Assembly (NCBI RefSeq): GCF_020906515.1
Contig: NC_085852.1
Coordinates: forward strand, 248,001 to 312,000
Origin: Vanrija pseudolonga
Taxonomy: Eukaryota > Basidiomycota > Tremellomycetes > Trichosporonales > Trichosporonaceae
Direction of reading: 5' to 3'
Length of the DNA: 64,000 nucleotides
Shown here: positions 9,231 through 18,656 of the stretch, piece after piece
Position numbering within the stretch: the first letter of the stretch is position 1
Layout of the letters: every line of letters starts with the position of its first letter
Position numbers and translations under genes: made by a program
Notes under the pieces: model-generated
Told to the model about the DNA's origin: nothing
Database searches by the model: none
What the model saw: the letters and a program-made list of their open reading frames with translations, nothing else

Positions 9231-9569
9231 ATGCTCCTCACCAACGCCATTCTCGTCCTGGCCGCCCTCAGTGCTCCTCTCTCCGCCGCCGCGCCGGTGC
9301 CCGACCCCGACCCCGACTCGTACAAGATGGACTTCAAGGCAACACTCACGGGCAACATGGTCGCCTGTCGTGCGGGTCCGTGGAAGTCGAGCACCGCCTA
9401 CCGCCGCTTCGCGCAGGGCGATGTGGTCAACGTTGCGTATCGCTGCGTGGGCGACAAGGTCGAGGGCACCGTCATGTGGCTCTACTCGTCCAAGTATAAG
9501 TGCTGGTTCACGGGCGCGTATGCCGACTGCAGCAACTACCTGCCGATTGTCTATCCACCTCCTCACTGA
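9231..9569 (+). CDS. Small secreted SH3b-like protein, paralogue 4 (112 aa)
   Basis: The signal peptide MLLTNAILVLAALSAPLSAA is followed by a short PDPDPDSYK linker. The core is LTGNMVACRAGPWKSSTAYR, then RFAQGDVVNVAYRC, and it ends VMWLYSSKYKCWFTGAYADC. It aligns best with paralogue 3 (VTGDMLACRTGP... WLYTPDYDCYF). Four Cys residues are conserved in position. It is a single exon with a TATAAG 43 bp upstream. It closes the tandem array of four. The role is likely extracellular and the ligand is unknown. Confidence 0.8.
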   Translation: MLLTNAILVLAALSAPLSAAAPVPDPDPDSYKMDFKATLTGNMVACRAGPWKSSTAYRRFAQGDVVNVAYRCVGDKVEGTVMWLYSSKYKCWFTGAYADCSNYLPIVYPPPH

Positions 9570-10284
9570 GTGTGAGGTCCGCGCAAAACCGAAATACGCC
9601 GACTCCGAGTTTGCCGGAGCCACGCGGGGTCAGTCTGCGGGCCCTGCCCTGCCTACTTATGCTCCGATGCTGGGTGACTGGTTAATCCGTGGATTGTGAG
9701 CCGAGAATGAATGCAATGCCAAGAGTTGCGGCGCGTAGGGGGAGACAGGGCCCAGGGCCAGGTGCCATGATGGGCGCGATGCGCACGTACAGCGGTGATC
9801 TCGGTGGCTTCGCCCATGCATGACCCACGTTTAGAACGCTGGCTGTCTCCATCCGATGAGCCGACCTCGCCGTTGCCGCCGGCGAAGAGGTGAGTCGCAA
9901 GGCACTAGCGCCAGTTTTTTCTTGCTGCTTGTGTCGCTTGCATTGCCGCGGATACGGAGACGGGGGCCGAGAGTGGTCGTACTGCTCTGCATGATGATGC
10001 TTGCATATGCAGTCGAGTTGCGTGTCGAGGCCGCCGGCTGGAAGTGGAGCAGAGGAGAGCAAAGTCACTGTTTGACCGGTTCCGTTTTATAACCGCGCGT
10101 CCTTTTCGCCAAGTCCCTCGTCTCACTTTATCCGCCATCGCATCACACATCCACTTGCCCATCACACATCACACATCGACATCCTCTCTTATCCATCTTA
10201 CTCACGACCTCCCTACACTCTCCTCTTCCTCTCCAACACCTAACACGTCACACTCCTTACTACCCCCTCCCCCCCTCCCCGACA
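9570..10284. promoter_or_regulatory. Intergenic and 5' leader of the acyltransferase gene, 715 bp
   Basis: No coding frame is supported. The last 150 bp are pyrimidine-rich (CATCAC and CTCTCC tracts), typical of a fungal leader just before an ATG. Confidence 0.5.
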
Positions 10285-12008
10285 ATGACCGCCGACACCT
10301 CCACCGACCGGCCCGTCGTCGACACGGCAGCGCCCGAGTCGACAACGTCGAGCACAACCAACAGCACCATCCTGTCCGAGAAATCGTCGTCGACACCCTC
10401 AACACCCGGCACGAGCACAGCCCCGCTCACGCCACTCACGCCCAAGGATGCAAAGGCCAAGCTCAAGAAGGAGAAGGACTCGATCTCGCGCTCAAACTCG
10501 CTCCTCGACTTGCTACACGTGCCCACGCCGGAACCTATCAAGTGAGTCGCGATGGCGCAACCGCCGAGCGGGGATGGCGAGCACATGTGCTGGTCCGACC
10601 GCAGCGGCGCCGTTCGGCAACTGTGTGGCCGCGTCGCGCTCGTGAGAGCTGCCCCGCACTCCTTGCTGCTGGCATTCCGCGCCCCGCCCCCCACCGACGT
10701 CACTGACACGCACCGCGCAGGTTCGCACCCCTCAACGTCCCGACGCACCGGCGTGCCCAGACGGCCGCCGTCGCCGTCTGGTCCGTCATGATCCCCATCA
10801 CGTTCACCGCCTTTTTCGGCGCCTTGTGAGTGTCTGTCACGCAGGGGCCGCGGCTGGTGCTCGCCCGCCTGGGCTGCCGGGATAGCATACCCGCGGCCGG
10901 CCGGAGAGCCAAAGCCGCCGGCAAAAGACACTGGACCGAGACTAACCCCTTACCCAGCATCTTCCCATTCCTCTGGCCATTCCTCATCGCCTATGCCATC
11001 TGGTTCATGTTCATCGACAAGGCATGGGAACGTAAGGGCGGCAGGTCGCAGGAGTGGGTCCGTCGCTCTGCCTTCTGGCGCTACTTTGCGAGTGAGTGTA
11101 CATGCGCGTGCCTTGTTCGCGAGTCAATCACGCTGACACACGAGCAGGCTACTACCCTGTTCGCACTCTCAAGGAGGCCGACCTCCCCGCCGACCGCAAG
11201 TATGTGTTTGGCTACCACCCCCACGGCATCATCTCGATGGGTGCGCTCTGCACCTTTGCGACCGAGGCGACAGGGTTCTCCGAGCTCTTCCCCGGAATCA
11301 AGCCTCATCTCCTCACCCTTGGTGCGTCGGCCGATGAGGCCCACTTGTCCGCAGCCACGCTGACACCTCCGCAGACTCCAACTTCCGCGTGCCTTTCTAC
11401 CGCGACATCCTGATGGCTATGGGTATCTCGTCCGTCTCCAAGCGCTCGTGCCGCAGCATCCTCAAGAAGGGTCCAGGCAACTCGATCGCCATCGTCATTG
11501 GCGGTGCCTCCGAATCGCTCTACGCCCACCCCGGCACACACAACCTGACGCTCAAGAAGCGCTTCGGCTTTGTCAAGGTCGCTATCCGTGAGGGTGCCGA
11601 CCTCGTCCCCGTGTACGGCTTTGGCGAGAACGACATTTACGAGCAGCTCCCCAACGAGAAGGGCAGCGGCGTGTACAAGTTCCAGAAGAACTTCCAGGCA
11701 ATGTTCGGCTTCACCTTCCCCCTCTTCCACGGCCGCGGCATCTTCAACTACAACTATGGCCTGATGCCCTTCCGCCACGACATTGTCACTGTCATTGGCA
11801 AGCCCATCAAGATCAAGCAGAACCCCAACCCCACGGACGAGGAGGTTCAGGAGTACCACAAGCTGTACATTGAGGGTCTCCAGGAGTGAGTCGGGCTCGC
11901 CGTCGTGCCTCGCTCGTTGTGCACCTTGCTGACTATCGCAGGATCTGGGACAAGTACAAGGACGAGTTTGCCAAGGACCGCACCTCTGAGCTCAAGCTTG
12001 TTGCGTAA
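10285..12008 (+). CDS. DGA1: Diacylglycerol O-acyltransferase, DGAT2/DGA1 type (415 aa, six exons)
   Basis: The gene makes triacylglycerol from diacylglycerol and acyl-CoA at the ER and lipid droplets. Exons by eye: 10285-10541, 10721-10825, 10958-11091, 11148-11321, 11375-11885, 11942-12008. All introns are GT-AG and the joined frame is intact. After a Ser/Thr-rich N-terminus (~1-85) come two hydrophobic hairpin helices (AVAVWSVMIPITFTAFFGA; FLWPFLIAYAIWFMF), then YYPVRTLKEADLP, the catalytic HPHG (VFGYHPHGIISMGA, ~190), the IVIGGASESL block and the GADLVPVYGFGENDIY block of DGAT2 enzymes. The length fits fungal DGA1. Monoacylglycerol acyltransferases share the fold, but fungal members of this length are normally DGAT2. 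Introns 1 and 2 (179 and 132 nt) are longer than the local norm. Confidence 0.9.
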
Positions 12009-12269
12009 GCCTCCCTAGTATCGTGTATGCATCTATCAGCGTCGGCCGGGCTGTGACTCCAACGCATGTGGTGGCTCTCACGGCTCCTGCGGACAGGTTG
12101 TGCTCTCCTCTCCACATTGTTCATGGCGAAGTCTTAACAAGCTCGACCTTCGCCAACCAACCTACCTATGCTAACCAAATCATCCTAACACCGAGCCAGC
12201 TCCTGGCACCCCCGCACCGCTTGCCCTAGTAGTGTGTACCTCCTCGGCTGCGTGGCATGCGCATCCTCC

Positions 12270-12456
12270 TCATCCTCCGGAGTCCTCGCTGGGCCCAACA
12301 GGTGTTGGAGGCTCCGTCACCCTCGGCCGCAGGTACATCGGCCAATCAGCCAACACCTCCACATCCTTGCCCGCCGCGACCAGTTCAGTGCCCCACTTGG
12401 CATTCGTGTGGAACTGGACGCGCGCGAACAGCTCAGAGGGCGGGATGATCTTGGGT
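12270..12456 (-). pseudogene. Relic C-terminus of an F-box-like family member
   Basis: A minus-strand frame ends with VQFHTNAKWGTEL, then GKDVEVLADWPMYLRP. This is a recognisable version of the family's terminal VxFVxxxEWxxxL...DVYELLAEWPRYARP, best matched by the intact gene at 12656-13645. It is out of frame with that gene, lacks any N-terminal or middle domain, and has a proline-rich stretch upstream. I take it as the remnant of another copy, which means this minus-strand block once had at least one more member. Confidence 0.4.
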
Positions 12457-12655
12457 CGGGGAGGGGGTACGTACCCTGGCGGCCGAGGGGGCCGGATGCG
12501 GGGCCGGTGGCGTGAGATAGGTCTCGGTGAACCAAGCTTGATGTGTCGCTTCCTCGCAAAAACCTCGGCCCGGAATGCTGGGGCCATACATGGGCTGTTG
12601 GCCATGCGTCGTCTCCGATTGCCTTGGCTGTGGCGGTCGCCGCCGAGCCCACACG

Positions 12656-13645
12656 TTAGGGGCGCGCATAACGCGGCCATTCCGCCAGCAGTTCGTACAC
12701 ATCCAGTCCGTCCTCGTCCCGTCCCCGCTGGCGCAGCGACTCGTGCCACTCGGCGAGGGAGACAAACTCGACGTCGGCGAGAAGCCTCACCAGATGGTCC
12801 TCGGGCGGTGCGTTCTCCGAGTCGCGCCAGAAGCCTAGGAGCATGTCCTCGAACATGGTCACCGGGTGCGCGTCGTCCTCGTCCTCGTCATCGGCCTCGG
12901 CTCCCATGTTGAGAGGCGACACGTCGTCCGCCCCGACGATGCACAGTGTGCCTCCCCACTCGAGGACACTTAACATGCCGACGGCGATGTTGCTGAGGAA
13001 CGTCAGGTCGGGCGTGCACACTGGCGGCCGGCCGGGGGACCAAGGCTCGAGCACGAGCACCATGAGGGACATGCACGCTTGCTTCATGGGCGTGGCGTCG
13101 ATCTCGGCGAATATCTCCTGCCGCTCAGACTCGTCCCACCGGATGTGGATGACGTACGTCTCCAAGAACCAGAACGGGCCCAGGTCCTGGTACAGCCCGC
13201 CGTAGAGGCTGACAAAGTCGACCATGGTGATCCCGTCGAAGGGGGGAGGCGTAGACCAGACCGCATCGTTGCTGCGGCGCACGGTGCGCACGCCAGTCAA
13301 CTTGCGTGCAAATTCCGGCGTGTACTCGTTCTCCGTGTTGACGTCGATGGCCCGGATAGCGCCGGGGACGAAAGGCAAGAGGGGCGGCGGGGGTGCGCCT
13401 TCCACCTCGGGATCTACCACCTCAGACGGCCTCACGAGCCCCTTGATCCTGTTGAGGTGCTGGATGCTCGGGACGGGGTCTGGTGCTGGCGCGTACAGCA
13501 GCACGTGGGCCAGCAGCATCGGGTCGATCTTGTCCCGAAACGCGCGGGACGTTGACCGGAACGCGATTGCCGTCGGCGTGTCGCATGCCCCGATGATCGC
13601 GTCGATGATGTGCGGGTGAGCCGTGTGGTCGATCACGATCGGCAT
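12656..13645 (-). CDS. F-box-like family protein (329 aa), single exon
   Basis: The start is the ATG giving MPIVIDHTAHPHIIDAIIGA. An in-frame ATG seven codons upstream is possible. The N-terminus (AFRSTSRAFRDKIDPMLLAH) is the family's F-box-like region. Later marks are TVRRSNDAVWSTP (~105), TMVDFVSLYGG, YVIHIRWDESE, TLCIVGADDVSPL and the terminal VEFVSLAEWHESLRQR, then LLAEWPRYARP. An acidic EADDEDEDD insert lies near residue 260. HTAHPHIIDAII and VIHIRWDES put it in the minus-strand subfamily (with 13773-14681, 20957-22048 and 22188-23156), distinct from the plus-strand HTAYPDILDRII subfamily. Confidence 0.8.
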   Translation of the reverse strand: MPIVIDHTAHPHIIDAIIGACDTPTAIAFRSTSRAFRDKIDPMLLAHVLLYAPAPDPVPSIQHLNRIKGLVRPSEVVDPEVEGAPPPPLLPFVPGAIRAIDVNTENEYTPEFARKLTGVRTVRRSNDAVWSTPPPFDGITMVDFVSLYGGLYQDLGPFWFLETYVIHIRWDESERQEIFAEIDATPMKQACMSLMVLVLEPWSPGRPPVCTPDLTFLSNIAVGMLSVLEWGGTLCIVGADDVSPLNMGAEADDEDEDDAHPVTMFEDMLLGFWRDSENAPPEDHLVRLLADVEFVSLAEWHESLRQRGRDEDGLDVYELLAEWPRYARP

Positions 13646-13772
13646 CGTACGTATGGGTGTTGACAAGGCGAAAGCAAAGTCGATGATGGTCGTTTGATGC
13701 TCGTTGACGCGTTCCCAGTCTTGGCACGTTGTGGGGTCCCCAGTGCGCAGTCACCCGAGGCGGGTACGCCGT

Positions 13773-14681
13773 TCATCGTCGTCGTCGACAACGATGTACC
13801 TCGTTAGGCCAGCAGCACTGCAGGGCGAGCGCGTCTCCGCCCTCCTCATCGAGGCCGGCGCGCCACTCGTCGAGGGATACAAACGTGACTTTGGACAGTG
13901 TCGCGTCCAGCTCGTCGGGCTCTACCAGCCCTTCCGACAGCCAGATCTCCGCCAGCATGCCCTTGATCGCGGCTGTCTTGGCGGCGGGGGTATCCTCCAC
14001 GCCGCCCAAGGTGCGCGGCGACACAGACTCCAGCCCGACGAAGGTGACGGTTCCGTTGCGCACCACGTCGACAATGGAGTCCACAACCGACTGGAGGAGG
14101 AAGCTGAGGGTATCCTCCTCTGCTGCCGGCTCCTCGTCCGCCGCCGCACACGGGTGCAGCACGATGACCCACTCATCGGGCCGGCGACCCTCGCTGAAAT
14201 CGACGTCGAGTATGACGTACGGCATGGTATTGTCCTCCCGCCATCGTAGGTGGAGGACGTACCGGCCGAGCCTGCAGGGTACTCGGACCCAGCGGTCTTC
14301 GTCGACGAGCGATACAAAATCGACCAGAACATCGAGTCCATCCAGCGCGTCCAGCGCTTCGTCGAGTCCATCCGGCGCATTCAGCGCGTCGGGCTCTAGG
14401 CGCCGCAGCTTGGAGAGGCCGTCGAGGCGAGTGAAGTTGGGGTTTGAATAGCCGACGTCGAGCGCCTTCACCTCGCCCCACGCGGCTGGGAGGCGGGCCC
14501 CACCAAGCGCCGAGACGAGGGTTTGTCCGTCCGTCGCGCAATGGGCGAACAGCCTTGCGTTGGACTTGTCTCGAAACGCACGCGACGTGGCCCGGAACGA
14601 AACGAGCGTCGGCGTGTCGCATGCGTCCAGGATGGCGTCGACGATGTGCGGGTGCGCCGTATGGTCGATGACTGGCGTCAT
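13773..14681 (-). CDS. F-box-like family protein (302 aa), single exon
   Basis: The start MTPVIDHTAHPHIVDAILDA follows the family. Upstream in-frame codons up to 14819 are not conserved and include leader-like sequence. The N-terminal RATSRAFRDKSNARLFAH is intact. The protein is shorter than its neighbours because the segment between the F-box-like part and the DxL...SKLRRLEPDAL region is reduced, and a Leu/Asp-rich repeat (DGLDEALDALDGLDVLVDF) follows. It keeps YVLHLRWREDNTM, WVIVLHPCAA, TVTFVGLESVSPRT and VTFVSLDEWRAGL. The end (CCWPNEVHRCRRRR) is unusually basic. Confidence 0.8.
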   Translation of the reverse strand: MTPVIDHTAHPHIVDAILDACDTPTLVSFRATSRAFRDKSNARLFAHCATDGQTLVSALGGARLPAAWGEVKALDVGYSNPNFTRLDGLSKLRRLEPDALNAPDGLDEALDALDGLDVLVDFVSLVDEDRWVRVPCRLGRYVLHLRWREDNTMPYVILDVDFSEGRRPDEWVIVLHPCAAADEEPAAEEDTLSFLLQSVVDSIVDVVRNGTVTFVGLESVSPRTLGGVEDTPAAKTAAIKGMLAEIWLSEGLVEPDELDATLSKVTFVSLDEWRAGLDEEGGDALALQCCWPNEVHRCRRRR

Positions 14682-14849
14682 TGTGGATGGATAAATGTTG
14701 TGATGCGACGGGCAAGATGGGTGGTGCCTTGTTTTAAGTGACAGGCGCGTGTCTGGGGCCCCAAGACGCGTCCAAGTCCCATCTGCGGGCACCCAAGACC
14801 CCAACTTGACATACGACAATGCATCCAGTGCCCTATCCTTGTCTACAAG

Positions 14850-15503
14850 CTAATCTTCGCCCCCCTTAAACGCAGGCGGCAAGGCTGCAAGCAGCGCTTG
14901 CCCGTCGGCATGCTGCGAAATCCCAGCCCACCACTCATCGAGGGTGACATACTGGATGCCACCATCGGCGGGCTTGAGCAAACGCAGGTTTCTGACCTTG
15001 ATCTTGAGCGGCCTCGGCTTCACGTCGTCGAACCCACTTGCCTGGCGGAAGTCGACACCCTCATGTCCAACAAAAGTCACAGTGCCGCCGTGATTCATGA
15101 CCTCGAGCATGGCGTTCACCGTGTCGCAGAAGAGGAACTTCATGGTTTCGGTTCCCGCCACGTGGCCCATGGACGTGTAGGGATGCAGGACGACAACGAG
15201 CTCGCGCGGCGCGTCCTCTCCCTTCGGGAAGATGACGTTGAGATCCAGCTTCATGGTGGCGCTCTGGTCCCACCGCAAGTGGAGGATGTACTTATCCAGT
15301 CCTGGACGCAGCTGCAGAACCTCGACGCGGGGGGTATCATAGCCTCTCCCGTGGAACTCGTTGCGGATGTTGACAAAGTCGACCTGGATTGGCGAGGATG
15401 GATCCGTGGTCGCGCCATACAGGCTTCGGAGGGTCGCGACCGCCGACTCGATGTCGAACGGCGTCTCGTTCCATGCGCGTTCTGTGTCCGGCGGGGCAGT
15501 CAT
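14850..15503 (-). CDS. N-terminally truncated F-box-like family protein (217 aa)
   Basis: The gene begins MTAPPDTERAWNETPFDIES and lacks the DHTAHPHIID F-box-like part. It retains ATLRSLYGATTD (the TLRRMNGAY position), IQVDFVNIRNEF, YILHLRWDQSATM, LVVVLHPYTSM, TVTFVGHEGVDF and VTLDEWWAGI. So about 100 residues are missing from the N-terminus. A short upstream in-frame extension (to 15599) does not restore it. It could be an expressed truncated form without ubiquitin-ligase docking, or a decaying gene. The reading frame is intact. Confidence 0.65.
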   Translation of the reverse strand: MTAPPDTERAWNETPFDIESAVATLRSLYGATTDPSSPIQVDFVNIRNEFHGRGYDTPRVEVLQLRPGLDKYILHLRWDQSATMKLDLNVIFPKGEDAPRELVVVLHPYTSMGHVAGTETMKFLFCDTVNAMLEVMNHGGTVTFVGHEGVDFRQASGFDDVKPRPLKIKVRNLRLLKPADGGIQYVTLDEWWAGISQHADGQALLAALPPAFKGGED

Positions 15504-16567
15504 GGTGTCGTGTAGAGAGAGGGGGGCATGATGAGCCCTGCGACCGCTTTTAAGGCTGTCAAGGTGAACGAGCAAACCCCCAAAGACACTCCACCCCAAA
15601 CGCGGGTTGCGGCCTCCCTCCTCCGCACCGGCTAATTCCCTCGCTCTAGCTGACTGCTATTGACCTGGAAGACGACCTACCCACCTCACACCCTCGTTCC
15701 CTCTCTGAAGCTGACTACAAGCAGCCCAGCACCCGTGCTCGAATCTACCCTCCGCGCCATCTTCATCCGCCACGATGGGCGTCCCCGGGCGCAGCCCGAT
15801 CTCGAGCCGGCCCCCAGTCTGAGTTGTACCCATGTATGCAGAAGAGGTTCCCCGAGCGAGCGATGCGGAGGCGGTGGGTTACAAAGCCCTATGCTGTCGA
15901 CTTCGGCCGAACACTCGCAGAATGCAGTGAACTGGATGCAAACAAACTCTGAACGTAAGGGAGTGAGCGGGCTTATGAAACTGGCAGGGGCCAAGGCAGT
16001 GTTCTACCCACTGATGTCCGCGTCGGCGTCATAATCCTCCACAACCCCAAGCATTCACGGGCCATCCGCCGTTGCTTGAGTCGCTTAGTCCCACTCGTGG
16101 GGCTACTTGATTCGCACACAGGGTGCTAGGTTCGATTCTTGGAGGCGCCGGCCAGCAATTCCAAAGTCGCTCTTGGACCTTATAGCTGAGACCCCCAGCC
16201 TGCGAGTCATGAATCGTAGAGACCCCGGTAAGCCGAAGCTGCTCGTTTTTGTTGCGGTAGCAATCCGAAACGCGTCCGTGATGGGGAGAAGTAAGCACGG
16301 CGGGCAGTGCACTCCGTGCCGGTCTCGGCGTGCCCCACATACGTACACGCACGGTGCACGGCGCGTTGCCGACGTCGGCGATCCCGACGCCAACGAGCAG
16401 TGGGCTGGCTTACGATACACCTGACGTGTTTCATCCTCGGCGGCCAGGAGATCTAGAGCCGAACAGCGCGTTTCATCCTCCACTAATAACCACTCACGCT
16501 CATGAGCTCGACACGGGCACTGTTACCCGATGATCTACACACACGGCGATTCCAGAACGCGTCGGGG
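15504..16567. other. Intergenic, about 1.06 kb, with one tRNA-like relic
   Basis: I see no gene. A tRNA-like stretch lies at 16079-16149. Elsewhere the open frames on both strands lack codon bias. Confidence 0.45.
16079..16149 (+). pseudogene. tRNA-like relic (possible Ala-CGC)
   Basis: A perfect B box (GGTTCGATTC at 16129-16138) sits in a foldable T arm. An A-box-like TAGTCCCACTCGTGGGGC precedes it, and an anticodon loop TTCGCAC would read CGC. The acceptor stem pairs at only about four of seven positions, the anticodon stem at four of five and the variable loop is short. It is therefore more likely a decayed tRNA than a functional one. Confidence 0.25.
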
Positions 16568-16711
16568 TCATGACCGCGGATTGCATCCGGCCGCATCCCA
16601 GTTCCGGCGGCAGTTGAGCGAGATCTTGTTGTCGCCGTAGTAAAGGAGGTCGCGAATCAGGGGGTCGATGACGTCGGACGCGTTTGCCGACGCGCATGTC
16701 CACGACGCTGT
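16568..16711 (-). pseudogene. Orphan 3' exon of an unknown protein
   Basis: On the minus strand a frame running into a TGA at 16568-16570 encodes DVIDPLIRDLLYYGDNKIS, then LNCRRNWDAAGCNPRS. Nearly every codon ends in C or G and the composition is protein-like, unlike the surrounding DNA. An upstream TGA in the same frame lies at about 16709-16711 and I found no exon further upstream. I do not recognise the protein. It may be the surviving tail of a lost secreted, Cys-containing gene. Confidence 0.35.
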
Positions 16712-16950
16712 TCAAGCCGGCACGACATCTGCACAAGAGATATACGACGGCCTCGTGTGCCCGCCGAGATTACGCATACCGGCACCACTCGCTCAGCCGT
16801 GGCGCTTCTAGAACTCATTACAAGGAGGTCATGTTTGATTCCAGGAGACGGAGTTTCAGTTCCAACTCTACCACAGAGCGGTGTTTCAAGGTTTGCCAAG
16901 GTGACAAACACTTTGTGTAGTTGACACGACCGGTCGCGGTCTCGACAAGG

Positions 16951-16956
16951 TATAAG
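16951..16956 (+). promoter_or_regulatory. TATA-like box (TATAAG) of the lipase gene
   Basis: TATAAG is 46 bp upstream of the lipase ATG at 17002, matching the spacing seen before two of the SH3b-like genes. Confidence 0.45.
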
Positions 16957-17001
16957 AAGGGGCTTGAGTCGAGGCTAAGTCGACCCACCAACCCACTCAC
17001 A

Positions 17002-18656
17002 ATGAGACTTCGCCATCTCCTCCTCCTCCCATTCCTCACTCTCGCGGTGGGGGCCTATGCCCTCCCGTCCCCCGTGTCCGAGGTCGTCGTGGCCCGCGAC
17101 GACCTCGCACCGCGTCTCGACACCGCCGCGGCGCTTGAGGCGCGTGGCTTCGACGCAGCCGACTCCCTCGCCAAGCGGGGCGTCGGCGTGCTCGGCGGCG
17201 GCGCCTTTGCGGGCTCCGGCGCCGACTCGGCGCGCATCACGGCCCTCCAGCAGCTCCTCGGCGCCAAGGGCCACCCCGTCGGCGTCGACGGCGTATGGGG
17301 CCCCGAGACCAGCAGCGCCGTGTCCGCCTTCCAGTCCGGTGCTGGGCTGGACGCGGACGGCATCCCTGGCCCTGCGACCCTCGGCGCGCTCGTGGACCAG
17401 GTTTCCCAGGGCGACAAGGGCGGCGTTGTCTCCGCTGCGCAGAGCGCGCTCAACGGCCACGGCGCTGGCATCACTGTCGACGGCGACTTTGGACCTGCGA
17501 CTCACACCGCGACGGTCAACTTCCAGTCCGGCGCTGGACTCGGCGTGGACGGCATCATCGGCGTGAACACTTGGACTGCGCTCTTCAACGGCGGTGGCGG
17601 TGGTGGTGGTGGTGGTGGTGGAGGAGGTGGTGATGGAGGAGGCGGCGGTGGTGGTGATGGGGGCGGCGGAGGGGGAGGTGGTGGCGGCCCCGAAGGTCCT
17701 AATCCCCCACCGCCGCCTCCACCCCCCAACTGCCCAGCTCCAGTCAGCGTTCCCATCTCTCCTGGCAGCGGCACAACCGAGTTGTTCTCATCGCAGAAGG
17801 ACAAGCTCGTCAATATGGCGCGCCACGCTTCGTAAGTTCAGCGGTTAGAACACGGCCATGTGCTAACAGCTCAGTGCCGCATACTGCGGCCCAAGTGCGG
17901 CGTGGACCTGCAAGCACTGCAAGAATGCCCCCATCACCAAGTACTATGGCGGCGGCGGGAACACCGACAAACAGATTCCTCTGTGTAAGTCAACTGCTGA
18001 GAGCTGCGACTGACACTACAGGGTACGTCGCTGAAACCACCTGCGGCAACATCGTCGTCGGCATTGCCGGCTCAGCGTGGGGCGACGAGAACAAGATCGG
18101 CACCTGGCAGAACATTGGAGGCTTCCTGCAGAAGTCGCCTCTGCCCGGCCACTTCCCCGGATCTTCGGGCCTCAAGCTCTTCAGCGGCTTCTACGACGCC
18201 TTCGCCAACATGATCGGCGGCATCAGCACGGCCGTGAGCAAGGGTGTGGCGGAGGGTAAGACGATCACCGTCGTCGGGCACTCGCAGGGCGGCGCCATCG
18301 GGACCATGGTCGCCGTCAGCCTCCAGAAGCGCTTCCCCACCAACGTGGTGTACGGCGCCTTCTTCGGCTCGCCCCGCGTCGGCAACAAGGCGTTCTCCGA
18401 CTACGTCGGCGACGTGCTCGGGTACCGCGCCCCGCACGTCATCAACGGCCCCGACATCGTCGCCGCCTCCCCGCCGCGCACGTTCTTCAACCTCTTCGAG
18501 TACACACACCCCAAGAACGAGGTGTGGATCAACACGAACGGCAAGTGGCTCCAGTGCGGTGGTGTGGAGAACAACAAGTGCGCCACGTCCGGTCTCCAGT
18601 TGAGCTTCCCTGCGCACATAGGCCCCTATGGCGGTGTGGATCTCGGCGCCTGTTGA
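17002..18656 (+). CDS. Secreted class 3 lipase with two N-terminal peptidoglycan-binding-like domains (524 aa, three exons)
   Basis: Exons are 17002-17831, 17875-17984 and 18022-18656, and the joined frame is intact. The signal peptide MRLRHLLLLPFLTLAVGAYA is followed by two PG_binding_1-type repeats: ~77-132 (ITALQQLLGAKGHPVGVDGV, then WGPETSSAVSAFQ) and ~140-193 (AAQSALNGHGAGITVDGDFG, then PATHTATVNFQ). Next come a ~40-residue Gly linker, a Pro run and the hydrolase. The lipase part has the nucleophile elbow GHSQGG (Ser ~401), a GPDIVAASPP segment carrying the likely Asp, and His in PAHIGPYGG near the C-terminus, as in Rhizomucor-type lipases. It is probably an extracellular triacylglycerol or ester hydrolase tethered to a wall polymer. 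This domain pairing is uncommon in fungi to my knowledge. Confidence 0.88.

Noticed and set aside
16079-16149. A functional tRNA-Ala(CGC)
   Set aside because: The B box and part of the D and anticodon arms fit, but the acceptor stem pairs poorly and the variable loop is short. I kept it only as a low-confidence relic.
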